This document shows, piece after piece, positions 10,871 to 22,972 of a stretch of 64,000 nt of DNA. How positions within the stretch are numbered: position 1 is the stretch's first letter; the number at the start of each line of letters is the position of its first letter. The translations under genes and the position numbers were made by a program. The stretch comes from Microcebus murinus (lineage: Eukaryota; Chordata; Mammalia; Primates; Cheirogaleidae): assembly GCF_040939455.1 (NCBI RefSeq), contig NC_134108.1:4183501-4247500 (forward strand), written 5' to 3'. The notes beneath the pieces are model-generated. The model saw nothing but the letters and a program-made list of their open reading frames with translations. It had not been told where the DNA came from and ran no database searches.

Positions 10871-12070
10871 TAACCCTGTAAATCAATTTTAAAAAATGAA
10901 TAAATAAATGCTTGGATCAGTTTAGGCATGGTCTGCCCTTGGCAGACATTGCTAATCCATCCCAGCATCCCAGCACTGTCCTGTGTGGATCAGACTAGAC
11001 TTCAGAATCGTTTTGAACACAGAGGCTGACAGACACTATCAATATGCTGTCACATAAAATGGAATCTATTTGGCATTCCTTGATTAAATGAGCTCAAATT
11101 CTCAGATAATTTGATGTATTCCTATGATGAATATCGGAGAATTACCTGCTGCTGATCTTTCGTACCTTGTCGTCTGCCCATGCCATAGTTTCCTTCCAAG
11201 GCCACCCCTACACTGACGGTGGGTGACTGGATTTATGAGGCGATGAACCCAACCCCAAGTCCCCCAGGGATTTGTGGGTTTTATCTGTGATTCATTTGTT
11301 TGCACATAAGAAAACCACTTTGAGTTGTTACAACCCTAAGAGTTAAGACAAATGTTTAATCTGCATATGCAGTGTTCTTTTGGGTAAATGTATGACCTCC
11401 ATCAAGATTTTTTAAAAATTGATAATGGCTGGAAAACTCCTCCAGTACTTGGCCCGTAACCCCTCAAGGATCGAGCAACCCAAGTTTGGAATCTTCACGC
11501 CTAAAAAGTGGTCTAGGAAAATGTCATGAGGCAATTTTGAAAAAGAGGAGCTCCGTCGGGGTCCGGGGACAGAAACAGTGGTGTAATTGGGAAGGGAAAT
11601 CCCTTATGGCTGCATTTCTGAGCAACATGCGAAGTACAGAGTCAACTCGTACTGAGCAGGGTCTCCTAGAACTGCCATGTCCCAGGAGGTCCACACACCC
11701 AGGTACATCCTTTTTTTTTTTTTTTTAGCCGAGTTGTGCTTTACCATTTAGTGCCACAGAGGAGCTGCACCAAACCGAGGAAAAATGTGACCCCGGCTCC
11801 CCACATTTCAGCCTTTGATCTTGTGTCATCAGAGGACACCGCTCATTCCTCCTCCTTGTGGCCATCGTCTGTCACGCCAAGGGGTGCTCGCTCTCCTTCC
11901 TTGAAGAGTTGGCTCCTGGCTCCTTTGCTCCCAGCACTGCTCCCACCGGGATCCTTGGTGACTTCGGTGTCCTCTTGGACGGTCCTTCCCAAGGCCTGGT
12001 CTCCTCATTTTTTGACCCCTTCTGCAGTGGTCTTCACTGCATTTCAGCCCACCCACTGCAAAACCCCACA
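10871..12070. other. Unique sequence
   Basis: No gene or repeat family identified. Contains a T-run at 11710-11726. The open frame at 11736-12086 (116 codons) runs into the Alu tail and is not coding-like. Confidence 0.45.
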
Positions 12071-12399
12071 CACTATTTTTTTTTGAGACGGAGTCTCACT
12101 CTGTTGCCTGGGCTAGAGTGCCATGGTGTCAGCCTAGCTCACAGCAACCTCAAACTCCTGGGCTCAAGCAATCCTCCTGCCTCAGCCTCCGAGTAGCTGG
12201 GACTACAGGCATGCGCCACCGTGCCTGGCTGATTTTTTCTATATATTTTTAGCTGGCCAATTAATTTCTTTCTATTTTTAGTAGAGACAGGACTCTTGCT
12301 CTTGCTCAGGCTGGTCTCGCACTCCTGAGCTGAAACGATCCACCCGCCTTGGCCTCCCAGAGTGCTAGGATTACAGGCGTGGGCCACCGCGCCCGGCCT
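12071..12399 (-). mobile_element. Alu SINE, lemur type, near full length
   Basis: The plus strand reads the Alu complement: T-rich tail at 12075-12082, 'gagacggagtctcactctg', then a block with 'gtcagcctagctcacagc', a spacer reading 'agctggccaattaatttc', and the end 'ccaccgcgcccggcc'. The dimeric layout and this spacer are typical of strepsirrhine Alus rather than human subfamilies. About 330 bases; a retrotransposed 7SL-derived element with no coding capacity. Confidence 0.93.
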
Positions 12400-12649
12400 C
12401 CCAGACACTGTCACGACAGCACAGCAACCCGTCTGCAGCTAGACTCCCAGCGTCTACTCTCCACGCTCCATCCCCACGGTTTCCAGATCAGTCTCTCACG
12501 CGAGGGAGTGCTGGCTGGTGTGTTGGTTTTCGCCCTGTCTTTCACTCTCCTTGTTTTCTTAATTTTTTTCTTACACAACTTTAATTTCATAGGTAATTAT
12601 TCTAATCACTCCCTTGGATTCATCCGTAATTTTCTTCCTCTCTAGCCTA

Positions 12650-13295
12650 AATCAAAATCATGGTTAAGTTTCACTGCCCGCCTACACTGCTCCTGCACAT
12701 CTGGAAAAAAATACATCAGCAGAGCTCCTGAGGATCGTGGTGGATTGCAGGTTGCAGTATGCTCTCCCACGGCCCCGCATGTACAGTGACAGGTGAGGCC
12801 CCTCAAGGTCTGCCTCCCACACGCACCATGTGACCTGCCCGTCTGGCCTCGTTTCCCACCATTCTCCTTCTTGCTCGCTCCGTTTCTGCCACGCTGCTCC
12901 TGGAACACCCTAGGCACGTTTCCGCCTCAGTGCTTTTACACTTGCTGTCCTCTCTTCTGGAACATTCTCATTCAACATTCCCCCCAACCCCCATGGCTGA
13001 TGTCCACTTGTCTTTCTTCCTCACCTCCTTCAGATGTCTGCTGAAATCTCTTCTTCCCACGGAGGCCTGTGTTGGCCTCTGGATCTAGAATGTCACCACT
13101 CACCACCTCGGTGCCCTCTCTCTCCTCTCCCCGACCCTCTCCTTACCCCCTCACATATCCAGGTGCACAGCGTGCTTTCTCCTATTCGACTGAGTCTTTG
13201 TGTATCTTCACCCTGGAACATGAAACACGACTGGGCCGGGACTTTGATTTGTTCACTGCTACTTCCCCACCTGTGTGTGCAGTAGGGAATTCGGC
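12650..13295 (+). mobile_element. L2 LINE 3' end
   Basis: Word order matches L2 sense: 'cctcaaggtctgcctcccac', 'ccattctccttcttgctcgc', 'cctcagtgcttttacacttg', 'ctggaacattctcattc', 'cttcagatgtctgctgaaatc' and 'ttgttcactgctacttcccc'. Non-coding relic; the open frames across it (about 80-97 codons) are by-products. Confidence 0.8.
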
Positions 13296-13419
13296 CCAAA
13301 GAGGGGTCTGGCCTCAAACCCAGCTCCTTGGAAGTAACCTCCGAACCCTTCCAATTTCTTGAGTGACAGCAGTGCTTTTGTCATTCACAGTGGCCCCTTG
13401 GTCTAGTAGTTCATGTTAA

Positions 13420-13900
13420 TGGGGTTACTCGAGGGGACCCTCTCAGGCACCTCCAGGGAAGAGAGATGCTAGAGACTGAATTCAGCCACGTGGAAAACCA
13501 ATCAAGCCTATGTAATGAGCCCTGTTACAGACTCTGGACACCAAAACGTGGGCGATCTTCCCGGAAGGCGATACTCATACATGTTGTCCTGCATGGCTCG
13601 GAGAGGGCTGTCCATCTTGAGGACAACCGAGGCTTCATTCACATTTGAAACCTTCCCAAACTCTGTCCTATGAGTCCCTTCCCTTGGCTGATTTTAATGC
13701 ACCTGTCCCCTGTCATAAGTATAACCATGAGTATGATAGATTCCAGTAAGTTCTGTGAGTCTTTCTAGTTAATTTTCAAAACTGAGCGCTTTGGGGAAAC
13801 CCTCAAGCTTGCAGTTGGCATCAGAAGTGAGAGCGGTTTTCTGTGGACTTTTTTGCTCCAGCTCTGTAGTTGGACCCTAACTCCTTGCAGGTGGGGTTGG
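13420..13900 (+). mobile_element. LTR-like or unclassified old repeat
   Basis: The series 'cacgtggaaaaccaatcaag', 'cctatgtaatgagccc', 'gttctgtgagtctttctag' and 'gcagttggcatcagaagtg' recalls a dispersed mammalian repeat with LTR-like composition. I cannot assign a family and see no flanking duplication. Confidence 0.35.
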
Positions 13901-15955
13901 AAGTCCTGGGAGCACGTGGCCATCTGGGGTCTGTGCCCTTAACCTTTCATTTTGACTAACTCTGAGTACCAGCACGGAGACCTGTACCTGCATCTGCAAA
14001 TGGGTGCTGGATAAAGAAATGAATGAATGACAAAGACGTAAGCGATAGCCAAGTTTTCACTGGGAAACATTCAAGGTAACAGTGGTTAAGCTCAACCCGC
14101 ATTCAGCATATTTTTCTCCCTGGCTTCCTTGCTTCTCACCCTTAGGGGACTTTCAAGAATTGTAAGGCGAAGGACTGACATTCGCCCTCATGCGATCTAT
14201 TCCATAATATAGCCTAAACGGTCCTCTGGGAAAATTTAATATATAAAACAAGCAACAAAAAAAAACTGCATGTTGTTATGAACAACTTTTGGAGTGAGCA
14301 GTTTCAAGTATAAAAGTGTTAACATGTGCTAAGTATGAAATGGAATAGACCTAAGAAATTTAATCATATCTTATTCTGTAAGGGACATACATAATGAAAC
14401 AAATCTGCAGGCACTCTAATATTCTCCTAATATTAAAATGTCAGTCTTATAATTTTTAACTTTCTTTTTAAATCAGAATCATTTAATCTGTTCAGATTGA
14501 AAATTCTACGTATCACTTTAAAAAATACTGCCTTTCAGTTTTATCTGCTGGTGCACCATATTCTTGGAAAATAATAAACCCTAACCTCAAAAAGAGAGGT
14601 GCACAAGAGGATGACAATTAAAACACTAATAACGAAACCCCCTTCTCCTGTGTGGCAAGGCTGTAAAAACCACACAAGACCCTCCAGTGAGAAGATACCC
14701 TTTGGGCTTTTAAAAATGCTGCAACATGCTTATCTGCAGATGGAGGGAGAAAGTGGGTGATATAATTTTCTTTCAAATTATTGGCAAATAAAAGCTTTCT
14801 ACTTCCATACAGAGTTGACTTCCCCTTGAAAATGCATTGCCAACTAGCAAGAAGACAAGGAGGTGGGGAGATACAGACAGCCCGATTTGAGATTCAGTGA
14901 AAGTTGGGGTTTGCAAGAATTCCTGGCAGAGCTTGAAACCATTAATACCTCGTGTGACACAAGTACAAGTTTCACTGAAAACGTAGTGTCAGTAATCAAC
15001 AGTGAGATATTAAATTATGGCTTGGGGCTGAGCAGGGACTTTTTATCAATTTTATTACTTTGGGAAATGTACACCCGCACATTAATATTTTTCAGGCCCT
15101 TTTCCAAAATGTCCACCAAAGAGCAATATATAAGATCGAAAAATAACTTTGTCACAAGGATGTTTTCGGACAACGGAACCAACCTAATCTTTTTAAACCT
15201 GCCATTAAGGTCCGGGTTTTTCATCTGCATCAAAAATATGAGCTTGGATAATGAGATAGTCCCTCAACGAGATGTGAACTCAGTAAATCTCATTCAAAAT
15301 GTAATTTGAATTTAATGCCTTGTCCGTAAAATAAACAAAACATCATAAAATGTTTAATGGTACACGGTGAATCAAGAAAATGCAAAAAGTGCCGAAAAAA
15401 AAAAAAAAACCATTTAATTCCAACAAGAGCGTTTCTCTATTTACTGGGACATGCTGTCAGAGGAGCTGAGCTCATCACAATATTTCTGTGTGTGATCACA
15501 ACACGGGCTTTTCCTGAACTTGCTGAGCCAGTTCTGATTGCTTTTTCTTGTCCCTATTTAAATCATTTTACCAAGTATATATGCTTCAAAGGTGACACTT
15601 CCATGTTTAAGAGGGATCTATCCCTTTTTTGGCACGGAGCCTGGGATTTCGAAAGAAGCAACTTTATTAACCAAGACAGAAATTGCTGGAGAACAGGTCT
15701 AGTACCATCATTTGGACAGAAAAAATTCCTCACTGTCCCACGGGTTAGGTGAACCACCTGGTCTCACGTAACGGTTGTGCAGGATGTGGGCTCTTGTGCC
15801 AAGATACAGATGTGTCTTGCTTTTTGCTCCGATGTTGGCAGGAAACAAAGCCTTGTGGACTTTCAAAATAGTGACTGCCAACAATGAGCTCTGTCTGTCT
15901 CTCCCAGAGGCAAGCCATGGGCCACTGGGTATCAGTGAGGTGCAGGGAATTTTTC
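13901..15955. other. Mostly unique AT-rich sequence
   Basis: About 2 kb with no confident repeat. The region 14200-15700 is AT-rich and of low repeat content; an open frame at 14863-15309 (148 codons, plus) has no recognisable domain and no supporting splice or promoter context. An A-run lies at 15396-15409. Confidence 0.4.
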
Positions 15956-15957
15956 AC

Positions 15958-16210
15958 TGTAAATACAGTCTGGTGGCTAAGTGGACGAGCTCTGGAATCT
16001 TAGGGTTTGAGTCTCAGGATCACCACTTACTGTAGGGACGCGATAAGGCATGTCAACTTCTAGGGTTTCAACTTTCTTGCCCATAATATGAGGATGATAA
16101 TACGTGCCTTGTAGGAATGTTACCTCGACGAATGAAAATGATATAGTTAAAGCAGCTACTATTGGGCTTAAAATATAATTCTCAATAAGTGATCAGCTAT
16201 TATCATTGAA
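15958..16210 (+). mobile_element. MIR SINE
   Basis: Nearly complete MIR in sense: 'tctggtggctaagtggacg', 'ggtttgagtctcaggatc', 'accacttactgtagg', 'tatgaggatgataatacg', 'ctcaataagtgatcagctat'. Diverged but collinear. Confidence 0.85.
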
Positions 16211-16359
16211 ATAAACACAGCATACATTTACAGATTTTCAATAATAACTTGGAATCCAATATGTGCTTGTATCTATATTTTATTTAACAAGTCATCCTTT
16301 ATAATTCAGAGACCACTATACATTTTGGTAGATGGCACCTATTTTTAGAAGTAGGAGGT

Positions 16360-16440
16360 GTTGGTGGATCCCGTTTTATAGATGGGGACTAGGAAGCACA
16401 AAATGTGACTTTCCCAGTATCACAAAGTTTTCTTCTAAGG
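16360..16440 (-). mobile_element. MIR-like fragment
   Basis: 'cccgttttatagatgggg' followed by 'gtgactttcccagtatcac' is the reverse complement of the MIR core. Short. Confidence 0.5.
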
Positions 16441-17574
16441 TTTTTAAATAATAACATGAGGTCCAAGGTTGAAGTTGGAGCAACTGTAACTTCTGTCACA
16501 ACCAGAGCAGAGACACTGGGGTAGACCTGCCGCTGGTCCAGTCCCTGCTTTGCTGCAAAACGTTGTCCTCCTCTGCCGAAGACCCGGCATTGCTTCTGAT
16601 TTGCAAAGATGCAGAAGCAGCCTCGGCTGGCACCTCCCCGAAAGGAAGACGCAGCATTCAATGCCAGGCTGTGAAGTCAGCGGAGGAAAAATTACCTTTA
16701 GCAAACTTAAATGTCTGGATGGCATTGTACATGCATAACACATCAACTGTTAGTTGAGAAAGTGGAGTTTCTGCTCACAAATGAGTTACTATAGCTGTTT
16801 AATTGCAGTCTCCTTTCTCCATAAATACGAGTTGCTGTGAAGAATGTCCCCAGTGTTTGCAGTGATGACTTCTGTGTGCGTATGTGTTCTTTCTCATGTG
16901 CTTCCTCGGTGGCACCGTGCCCTGGGACACTTGGAGGGACTTCCTGGCTACCTCCCACTTCTCCTCCCCCGAATGCTTCAGTGTTTTCTGCTGAAATCCC
17001 TCTATTTAAAGGTGAGATAATCAGCTTTTGTCCCATGGGCTTGGATCAAAGACAATCTCTGAGCTAAAAACAAAGCCAGCCCGAGGCTGGGGGCAGTCGG
17101 CCTCGGTCCTCGGTAGCGAAGAAAAAGACTTTTCTAAAATTCTTTTTCCAGGACTGAAAATTCTCATGCCCTGGAAACCCCAGAAGTAGAACGCAAAGTG
17201 TTTCCCAAAGACAAACATCCCTATTATGAGGGGACAGGACTTTGGCAGCCATCTGCGCACTGTGGCGGGCCATTTGGCACCGGCAGCCCTCCTGCCTCGC
17301 AGAGGGAGAGCAAACAGTCCCTTTGTCCCCGTCCGGTCCATGGGGTGGGCGGCCCAGGCAGGAAGCTCTTTCAGGCCTGGCCCCCGCCCCGCTGTCAAAG
17401 CCTCCTTTCTCAGCCTGCTGCTCTCCTGGCCGCGTTTGCTGACTGCTCTAGAGAGACAGCTTCCCTGCCCGCCGCCGCCTGCACCGTGGCGGGCCCAGCC
17501 GTGCAAAAGCCCACGGCGCCTCCTGTGTGCTCACGGAGACGGCAGGACACCTGAGGGGGGGGGCCTCGGGGCCG

Positions 17575-17576
<2 letters not shown>
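16441..17576. other. Unique sequence, GC-rich toward its 3' end
   Basis: No gene recognised. 17230-17560 is GC- and CpG-rich. Overlapping open frames on both strands (up to 161 codons) reflect the composition and carry no domain. Confidence 0.4.
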
Positions 17577-17615
<39 letters not shown>

Positions 17616-17633
17616 CGCGCGCGCACGCACGCA
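17577..17633. repeat. TG/CG alternating purine-pyrimidine microsatellite
   Basis: About 57 bases of strict alternation: (GT)n to about 17606, (GC)n to about 17624, then a short (AC/GC) mix. The pattern is the classic Z-DNA-forming type, and a CpG-dense core of this kind is rare in mammals. Confidence 0.95.
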
Positions 17634-18802
17634 AGGGGCTAATACCAACCACAGCGAAGCTGGGGAATAGCTGCTAGAGCGAGCACATAACGCACTGAAC
17701 GTTACACGAAGCCACCGCAAACACCACGGTTATACAATCTCTGTAGTTTTCACATATCCCCTAGACACATAAAATGAAAAAAACTGGTGACATGATTGGA
17801 TGACCTCACACGTTCCAGGTCATCTCTGGTCGGTTATCTCTGTCTTTACAAGAGAATTGCATCAAATCTCTTCCTTTTCGTGTGCAAGAAGGCTGGACAG
17901 CCCGTTAGGACCAGCCCAGGGAGACACCTGGGCTCTGCCTCCCGGGTCCAGCCCGTGCTTCCCCCGCAGCGACCGCTGGGGACGCGCAGGGCTGAGCTCC
18001 TCATGCCCCCGCTCCCAAGTCAAAGGGAAAGAGGGAGAAAAAATCTCTTAAGAGAAGGAGCCTGCAGGTGTTCCCATTTCATGAACCGCGTTCCACAAAT
18101 CCAGCCACTGCCGACGAGCACTGAAGTCAGGGTTTTCTGAAGTCATCTTTGCCACCAGCTCTTCCTTCTCCCGGGAAGCCTGGAGCAGCTGATTATCAAG
18201 CACTGCTGGAGGATCCTGATGAAGTTCTCTCCCCTTTTTCCACCTCCCCTGCTCTGCCAGTGCACGCATGCTGTGGCACGATTTCCTTAAAGACAACGTT
18301 CTTCATTCTGTGCTCAGCCTCATTTAAAATTATGACTTAAAGGGTTCCTCTTCTACAGAGTCCTGCACTCCTCATCCACTTTCCCTTGCATCTGTTCTGA
18401 GTCTGCACCAGGAGCACAGAGATTCTCCTTAGCTCAATCATTTGTATTTTTCCAACTACGTTGGGAAAAAAGAAAAAGGTAACATGCAAACGTATGAAGA
18501 CAGAGATAAAGACAGAGAGACAGATGCGGGCAGGAGAGAGAGGCAAAGAGAGAACCCACTAATACGCTGTCTAGTTCTATCAAAAATCATGGGCATATTT
18601 CTAACAGCTTAAGCTTTCTGTTCTACTACACGATCATTCTTCTGGCCAAATGATCATAGACACTGTATCTAATTGAATATAAACTTTCTAATTAAATCTA
18701 AACAACAGGCTTTAGAGTAAGGATCCTATGGCTTTAAGCTTTTTAAGACAAGCAAATACTGATTTACTAAAAATGCCATTTTAAAGCCATAAAAAGTGTA
18801 CT
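17634..18802. other. Unique sequence
   Basis: No gene or repeat family identified. A purine-rich stretch (GA-type) lies at 18498-18556. The last bases (18803 onward) form the target-site duplication of the L1. Confidence 0.45.
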
Positions 18803-18815
18803 CAATAGATTTTTT
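18803..18815. repeat. L1 target-site duplication, left copy
   Basis: 'caatagattttt' here matches 25340-25351 at the other end of the L1. The exact edge is blurred because the L1 tail is a T-run on this strand. Confidence 0.8.
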
Positions 18816-18834
18816 TTTTATTTTTAAATTTTTT

Positions 18835-18840
18835 TTTATT
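18835..18840 (-). terminator. L1 polyadenylation signal
   Basis: AATAAA on the minus strand, just before the A-tail and about 210 bases after the ORF2 stop. Confidence 0.7.
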
Positions 18841-18971
18841 TTGGCATATTATGGGGGTACAGATTTTAAGGTTTCAATAAATGCCCATTTCCCCCCCTCC
18901 CCCCAAAAGTCTGAGTCTCCATCATGACCATCCCCCAGATGGTGCACATCTCACTCATTATGTATGTATAT

Positions 18972-19001
18972 ACCCGCCCCCCTCCCCCCTCCCCCCTCCC
19001 C
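18972..19001 (-). repeat. G-rich tract in L1 3' UTR (G-quadruplex type)
   Basis: The plus strand shows five C-runs of 3-6 bases separated by single bases; the L1 strand therefore has closely spaced G-runs able to form a G-quadruplex. A G-rich polypurine tract at this place is a known hallmark of mammalian L1 3' UTRs. A second, shorter C-rich tract is at 18891-18904. Confidence 0.85.
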
Positions 19002-19049
19002 AATACCCTATTACTGTAGCACCTATGTGTCCACTTAGGTGCTACTCAG

Positions 19050-22000
19050 TTAATACCAGTTTGCTGGAGAATATATCTGGTGCTTATTTTTCCATTCTTG
19101 GGAAACTTCACTTAGTAGTATGGGTTCCAGCTCTAACCAGGAAAATATAAGATGTGCTATATCACCATTGTTTCTTAGAGCTGAATAGTACTCCATGGTA
19201 TACATATACCACATTTTATTAATCCATTCTTGGATTGATGGGCACTTGGGCTGTTTCCACAGCCTTGCAATTATGAATTGTACTGCTATAAACATTCGAG
19301 TGCAGGTGTCTTTTTTGTAGAGTGTCACTGGATCATTTGGGTAGATGCCCAGCAATGGGATTGCTGGATCAAATGGTAGATTCACTTGTATCGCTTTAAG
19401 GTATCTCCATATTGCTTTCCACAGAGGTTGAACTAGTTTGCAGTCCCACCAGCAGTGTAGGAGTGTTCCTCTCTCTCCGCAACCACGCCAGCATTTATTG
19501 TTTGGAGATTTTTTGATAAAGGCCATTCTCACTGGGGTTAAGTGATATCTCATTGTGGTTTTGATTTGCATTTCCCTGATGATTAGAGATGTTGAGCATT
19601 TCTTCATATGTTTGTTGGCCATTCTTCTGTCTTCTTTAGAGAAATTTCTGTTCAAGTCCTTTGCCCACTTTTTAATGGGGTTATTTGATTTTTTCTTCCT
19701 AATTTTCGTGAGTTCTAAGTATATTCTAGTTATCAGTCCCTTATCGGATGCATAGGATGCAAAAATTTTCTCCCATTCTGTAGGTTGTCTGTTTACTTTC
19801 ATGACTATTTCTTTGGCTGTGCAGAAGCTTTGTAGTTTGATCATGTCCCATTTATTTATTTTTGTTGCTGCTGTGATTGCCTTTGGGGACTTCTTCATAA
19901 ACTCTTTGCCCAGGCCGATGTCTAGGAGAGTGTTTCCAACTTTTTCCTCTAGAGTTCTAATAGTTTCATATCTTAGGTTTAAGTCTGTTATCCAGCGTGA
20001 GTTGGTTTTTGTGAGAGGTGAAAGGTGTGGGTCCTGTTTTAGCCTTCTACAGGTGGCTATCCAGTTTTCCCAGCACCATTTATTGAAGAGAGATTCTTTT
20101 CCCCAGCGTATGTTTTTGTCTGCTTTGTCAAAGATGAGATGGCTATATGAGGATGGTTTTATATCAGGATTCTCACATCTGTTCCACTGGTCAATATTCC
20201 TGTTTTTGTGCCAATACCATATTGTTTTAATTACTACAGCTTTGTAGTATAGTTTGATATCTGGCATATTAATGCCTCCCGTTTTGTTTTTGTTGCCTAG
20301 AATTGCTCTTGATATTCGGGGTCTTCTTTGGTTCCATACGAAGCGTAAAATTATTTTTTCTATATCTGTGAAGAATGCTGATGGGATTTTAATAGGTATT
20401 GCATTGAATCTGTAGATCAGTTTGGGTAGTATAGACATTTTGATGATATTGAGTCTGCCGATCCAGGAGCATGGTATGGATTTCCATCTGTTTACATCCT
20501 CTGCTATTTCCTTCCTCAGTGTTTCATAGTTCTCCCTGTAGAGGTCTTTTACCTCTTTGGTTAAATATATTCCTAGATACTTTAATTTCTTTGTTGCTAT
20601 TGTGAAGGGAATTGAGTCTTTGATTTGGTTTTCAATTAGATTGTTGTTGGCGTATATGAATGCCTCTGATTTCTGTGTATTGATTTTGTATCCTGAGACT
20701 TTACTAAATTCATTGATCAGTTCCAGGAGTTTCTTGGTTGAATCCTTGGGGTTTTCTAGATACAATATCATATCATCAGCAAACAGTGAAAGTTTGATCT
20801 CTTCTGCCCCTATTTGGATACCTTTGATTCCATTTTCCTGTCTGATTGCTGTAGCCAAGACTTCCAGCACTATGTTGAACAGAAGTGGAGATAGTGGGCA
20901 GCCTTGTCTGGTTCCAGTTCTAAGTGGGAATGATTTCAATCTTTCCCCATTCAGTATGATGTTGGCTATGGGTCTGTCATAGATGGCTTGTATCATTTTT
21001 AGGTATGTCCCTTCTATGCCTATTTTCTTAAGTGTTCGTATCATGAAAGGGTGTTGAATTTTGTCAAAAGCTTTTTCTGCATCTATTGAAAGAATCATGT
21101 GGTCTTTGTTTTTGCTTCTGTTTATGTGGTGAATTGCATTTATAGATTTACATATGTTGAACCATCCCTGCATCCCTGGGATGAAGCCCACTTGGTCGTG
21201 GTGGATTATTTTTTTGATAAGTGTCTGGATTCGGTTAGCTAAGATTTTGTTGAAAATTTTTGCATCTATATTCATTAGGGATATTGGTCTGTAGTTTTCT
21301 TTTTTTGTTGCATCCTTTCCTGGTTTTGGTATCAGAGTAATATTCGCTTCATAAAAGGTGTCGGGGAGGTTTCCGTTCTTCTCGATGTTGTGGAATAGTT
21401 TCTGCAAGATAGGTACTAGTTCTTCTTTGTAAGTGTGGTAAAATTCAGGTGTGAAGCCATCGGGACCGGGACTTTTCTTTTTAGGGAGATTTTTAATTGC
21501 TGTTTCTATTTCAGCTGTTGAGATTGGTCTGTTCAGGGAATCTATTTCTTCCTGGTTGAGCCTAGGGAGGCTGTGTGTTTCTAGAAATTTGTCCATTTCC
21601 TCCACATTTTCCAGTTTGTGTGCATAAAGATTTTTGTAGTATTCATAAATTGTATCTTGTATCTCTTTGGGATCAGTTGTGATATCTCCTTTTTTGTTCC
21701 TGATGGAGCTTATTAGAGATTTCTCTTTTCTGCTTTTCGTTAGCTTAGCCAATGGTGTGTCAATTTTGTTTATTTTTTCAAAGAACCAACTTTTTGTTTT
21801 ATTAATCTCCTGAATAGCTTTCCTGTTTTCAATTTCGTTTAGTTCTGATTTGATCTTGTTGATTTCACTTCTTCTGCTGGGTTTGGGGTTGGTCTGTTCT
21901 TCTTTTTCCAGCTCTTTGAGTCGTTTCATTAGATTGTCTATTTGTGATCTTCTTGTCTTTTGGTGATAGGCATTTATGGAGAGAAACTTTCCTCTCAGAA

Positions 22001-22925
22001 CTGCTTTAGCTATGTCCCAGAGGAGTTGATAACTTGTCTCTCCATTGTCGTTTTCTTCATAGAAGTTTTTTATTTCCATCTTGATTTCTTCATTTACGAA
22101 GTAATCATTGAGTAGGAGGTTGTTTAATTTCCACGTTTTTGTGTAGAAATGTGAGTTTCTGTTAGGGTTGATTTCTAGTTTTATTCCACTGTGATCTGAG
22201 AAGGTACATGGTATGATTTCTATTTTTTTAAATTTCTTGAGATTTTCTTTGTGTCCTAGGATATGGTCAATCTTAGAGAATGTCCCGTGAGCTGATGAGA
22301 AGAAGGTATATTCAGTGGATTTTGGGTAGAATGTTCTGTAGATGTCTGTCAGACCCAATTGTTCTAGAGTTTTGTTTAAGTCCATTATTTCTTTATTAAT
22401 TTTCTGTTTAGAGGATCTGTCTCGTGCCGTCAGTGGGGTGTTGAAATATCCGGCGATTATGGAGTTGCTATTAATCCATTTGCTTAGCTCCAGTAAGGTT
22501 TGCTTTATGAATCTGGGTGCACCTAAGTTGAGTGCATATATATTTAAGATTGTTATCTCTTCTTGTTGGACTGTGCCCTTCACCATTATATAATGACCTT
22601 CTTTGTCTTTTACTACTTTTGTTGGTTTAAAAACTAAATCGTCTGAAATTAGAACTGCCACACCAGCCTTCTTTTGGCTTCTATTTGCTTGGAATATTGA
22701 TCTCCACCTTTTTATTTTTAGTCTATATGCATCCTTGCAGGTTAGATGTGTTTCCTGAAGACAGCATATACTTGGCCTGTATTTACTTATCCATTCAGCC
22801 AGCCTATGTCTCTTGAGTGGAGAGTTTAAGCCATTCACATTTATTGAGAGAACTGATAGGTAAGGTAGATTACTGATCATTCTGTTGGGTTGGATGTTGT
22901 TGCTATGATTTCTGTCTTGAGCCAT
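19050..22925 (-). CDS. L1 ORF2: L1 ORF2: endonuclease-reverse transcriptase (open, catalytic Asp lost)
   Basis: Encodes the L1 protein that nicks target DNA and copies L1 RNA in place. The frame is open for 1291 codons, close to human ORF2p (1275), with about 15 extra N-terminal residues. Endonuclease (about 20-255): Asn29, Glu58, Asp220 and the Asp244-His245 pair are present, but the motif that should read GDFNTP reads GYFNTP, so Tyr160 replaces the catalytic aspartate (human Asp145). Reverse transcriptase (about 510-790): the FADD active site is intact at 715-718, with '[14 protein letters not shown]'-type motifs upstream (here [15 protein letters not shown]). The C-terminal CX3CX7HX4C is complete (Cys1145, Cys1149, His1157, Cys1162). 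It starts 47 bases after the ORF1 stop, as expected for the bicistronic L1 RNA. No frameshift or stop is seen. RT activity is plausible; endonuclease activity is unlikely. Confidence 0.95.
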   Translation of the reverse strand: MAQDRNHSNNIQPNRMISNLPYLSVLSINVNGLNSPLKRHRLAEWISKYRPSICCLQETHLTCKDAYRLKIKRWRSIFQANRSQKKAGVAVLISDDLVFKPTKVVKDKEGHYIMVKGTVQQEEITILNIYALNLGAPRFIKQTLLELSKWINSNSIIAGYFNTPLTARDRSSKQKINKEIMDLNKTLEQLGLTDIYRTFYPKSTEYTFFSSAHGTFSKIDHILGHKENLKKFKKIEIIPCTFSDHSGIKLEINPNRNSHFYTKTWKLNNLLLNDYFVNEEIKMEIKNFYEENDNGETSYQLLWDIAKAVLRGKFLSINAYHQKTRRSQIDNLMKRLKELEKEEQTNPKPSRRSEINKIKSELNEIENRKAIQEINKTKSWFFEKINKIDTPLAKLTKSRKEKSLISSIRNKKGDITTDPKEIQDTIYEYYKNLYAHKLENVEEMDKFLETHSLPRLNQEEIDSLNRPISTAEIETAIKNLPKKKSPGPDGFTPEFYHTYKEELVPILQKLFHNIEKNGNLPDTFYEANITLIPKPGKDATKKENYRPISLMNIDAKIFNKILANRIQTLIKKIIHHDQVGFIPGMQGWFNICKSINAIHHINRSKNKDHMILSIDAEKAFDKIQHPFMIRTLKKIGIEGTYLKMIQAIYDRPIANIILNGERLKSFPLRTGTRQGCPLSPLLFNIVLEVLATAIRQENGIKGIQIGAEEIKLSLFADDMILYLENPKDSTKKLLELINEFSKVSGYKINTQKSEAFIYANNNLIENQIKDSIPFTIATKKLKYLGIYLTKEVKDLYRENYETLRKEIAEDVNRWKSIPCSWIGRLNIIKMSILPKLIYRFNAIPIKIPSAFFTDIEKIILRFVWNQRRPRISRAILGNKNKTGGINMPDIKLYYKAVVIKTIWYWHKNRNIDQWNRCENPDIKPSSYSHLIFDKADKNIRWGKESLFNKWCWENWIATCRRLKQDPHLSPLTKTNSRWITDLNLRYETIRTLEEKVGNTLLDIGLGKEFMKKSPKAITAATKINKWDMIKLQSFCTAKEIVMKVNRQPTEWEKIFASYASDKGLITRIYLELTKIRKKKSNNPIKKWAKDLNRNFSKEDRRMANKHMKKCSTSLIIREMQIKTTMRYHLTPVRMAFIKKSPNNKCWRGCGERGTLLHCWWDCKLVQPLWKAIWRYLKAIQVNLPFDPAIPLLGIYPNDPVTLYKKDTCTRMFIAVQFIIARLWKQPKCPSIQEWINKMWYMYTMEYYSALRNNGDIAHLIFSWLELEPILLSEVSQEWKNKHQIYSPANWY

Positions 22926-22972
22926 TGTAATATCTGGCCTTTAATATCTTTGGGTTTTGGTTGTTTTTATAT

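Noticed and set aside
14863..15309. Possible 148-aa gene in AT-rich DNA
   Set aside because: No homology recognised and no start context or splice structure; kept only as a place to test conservation.
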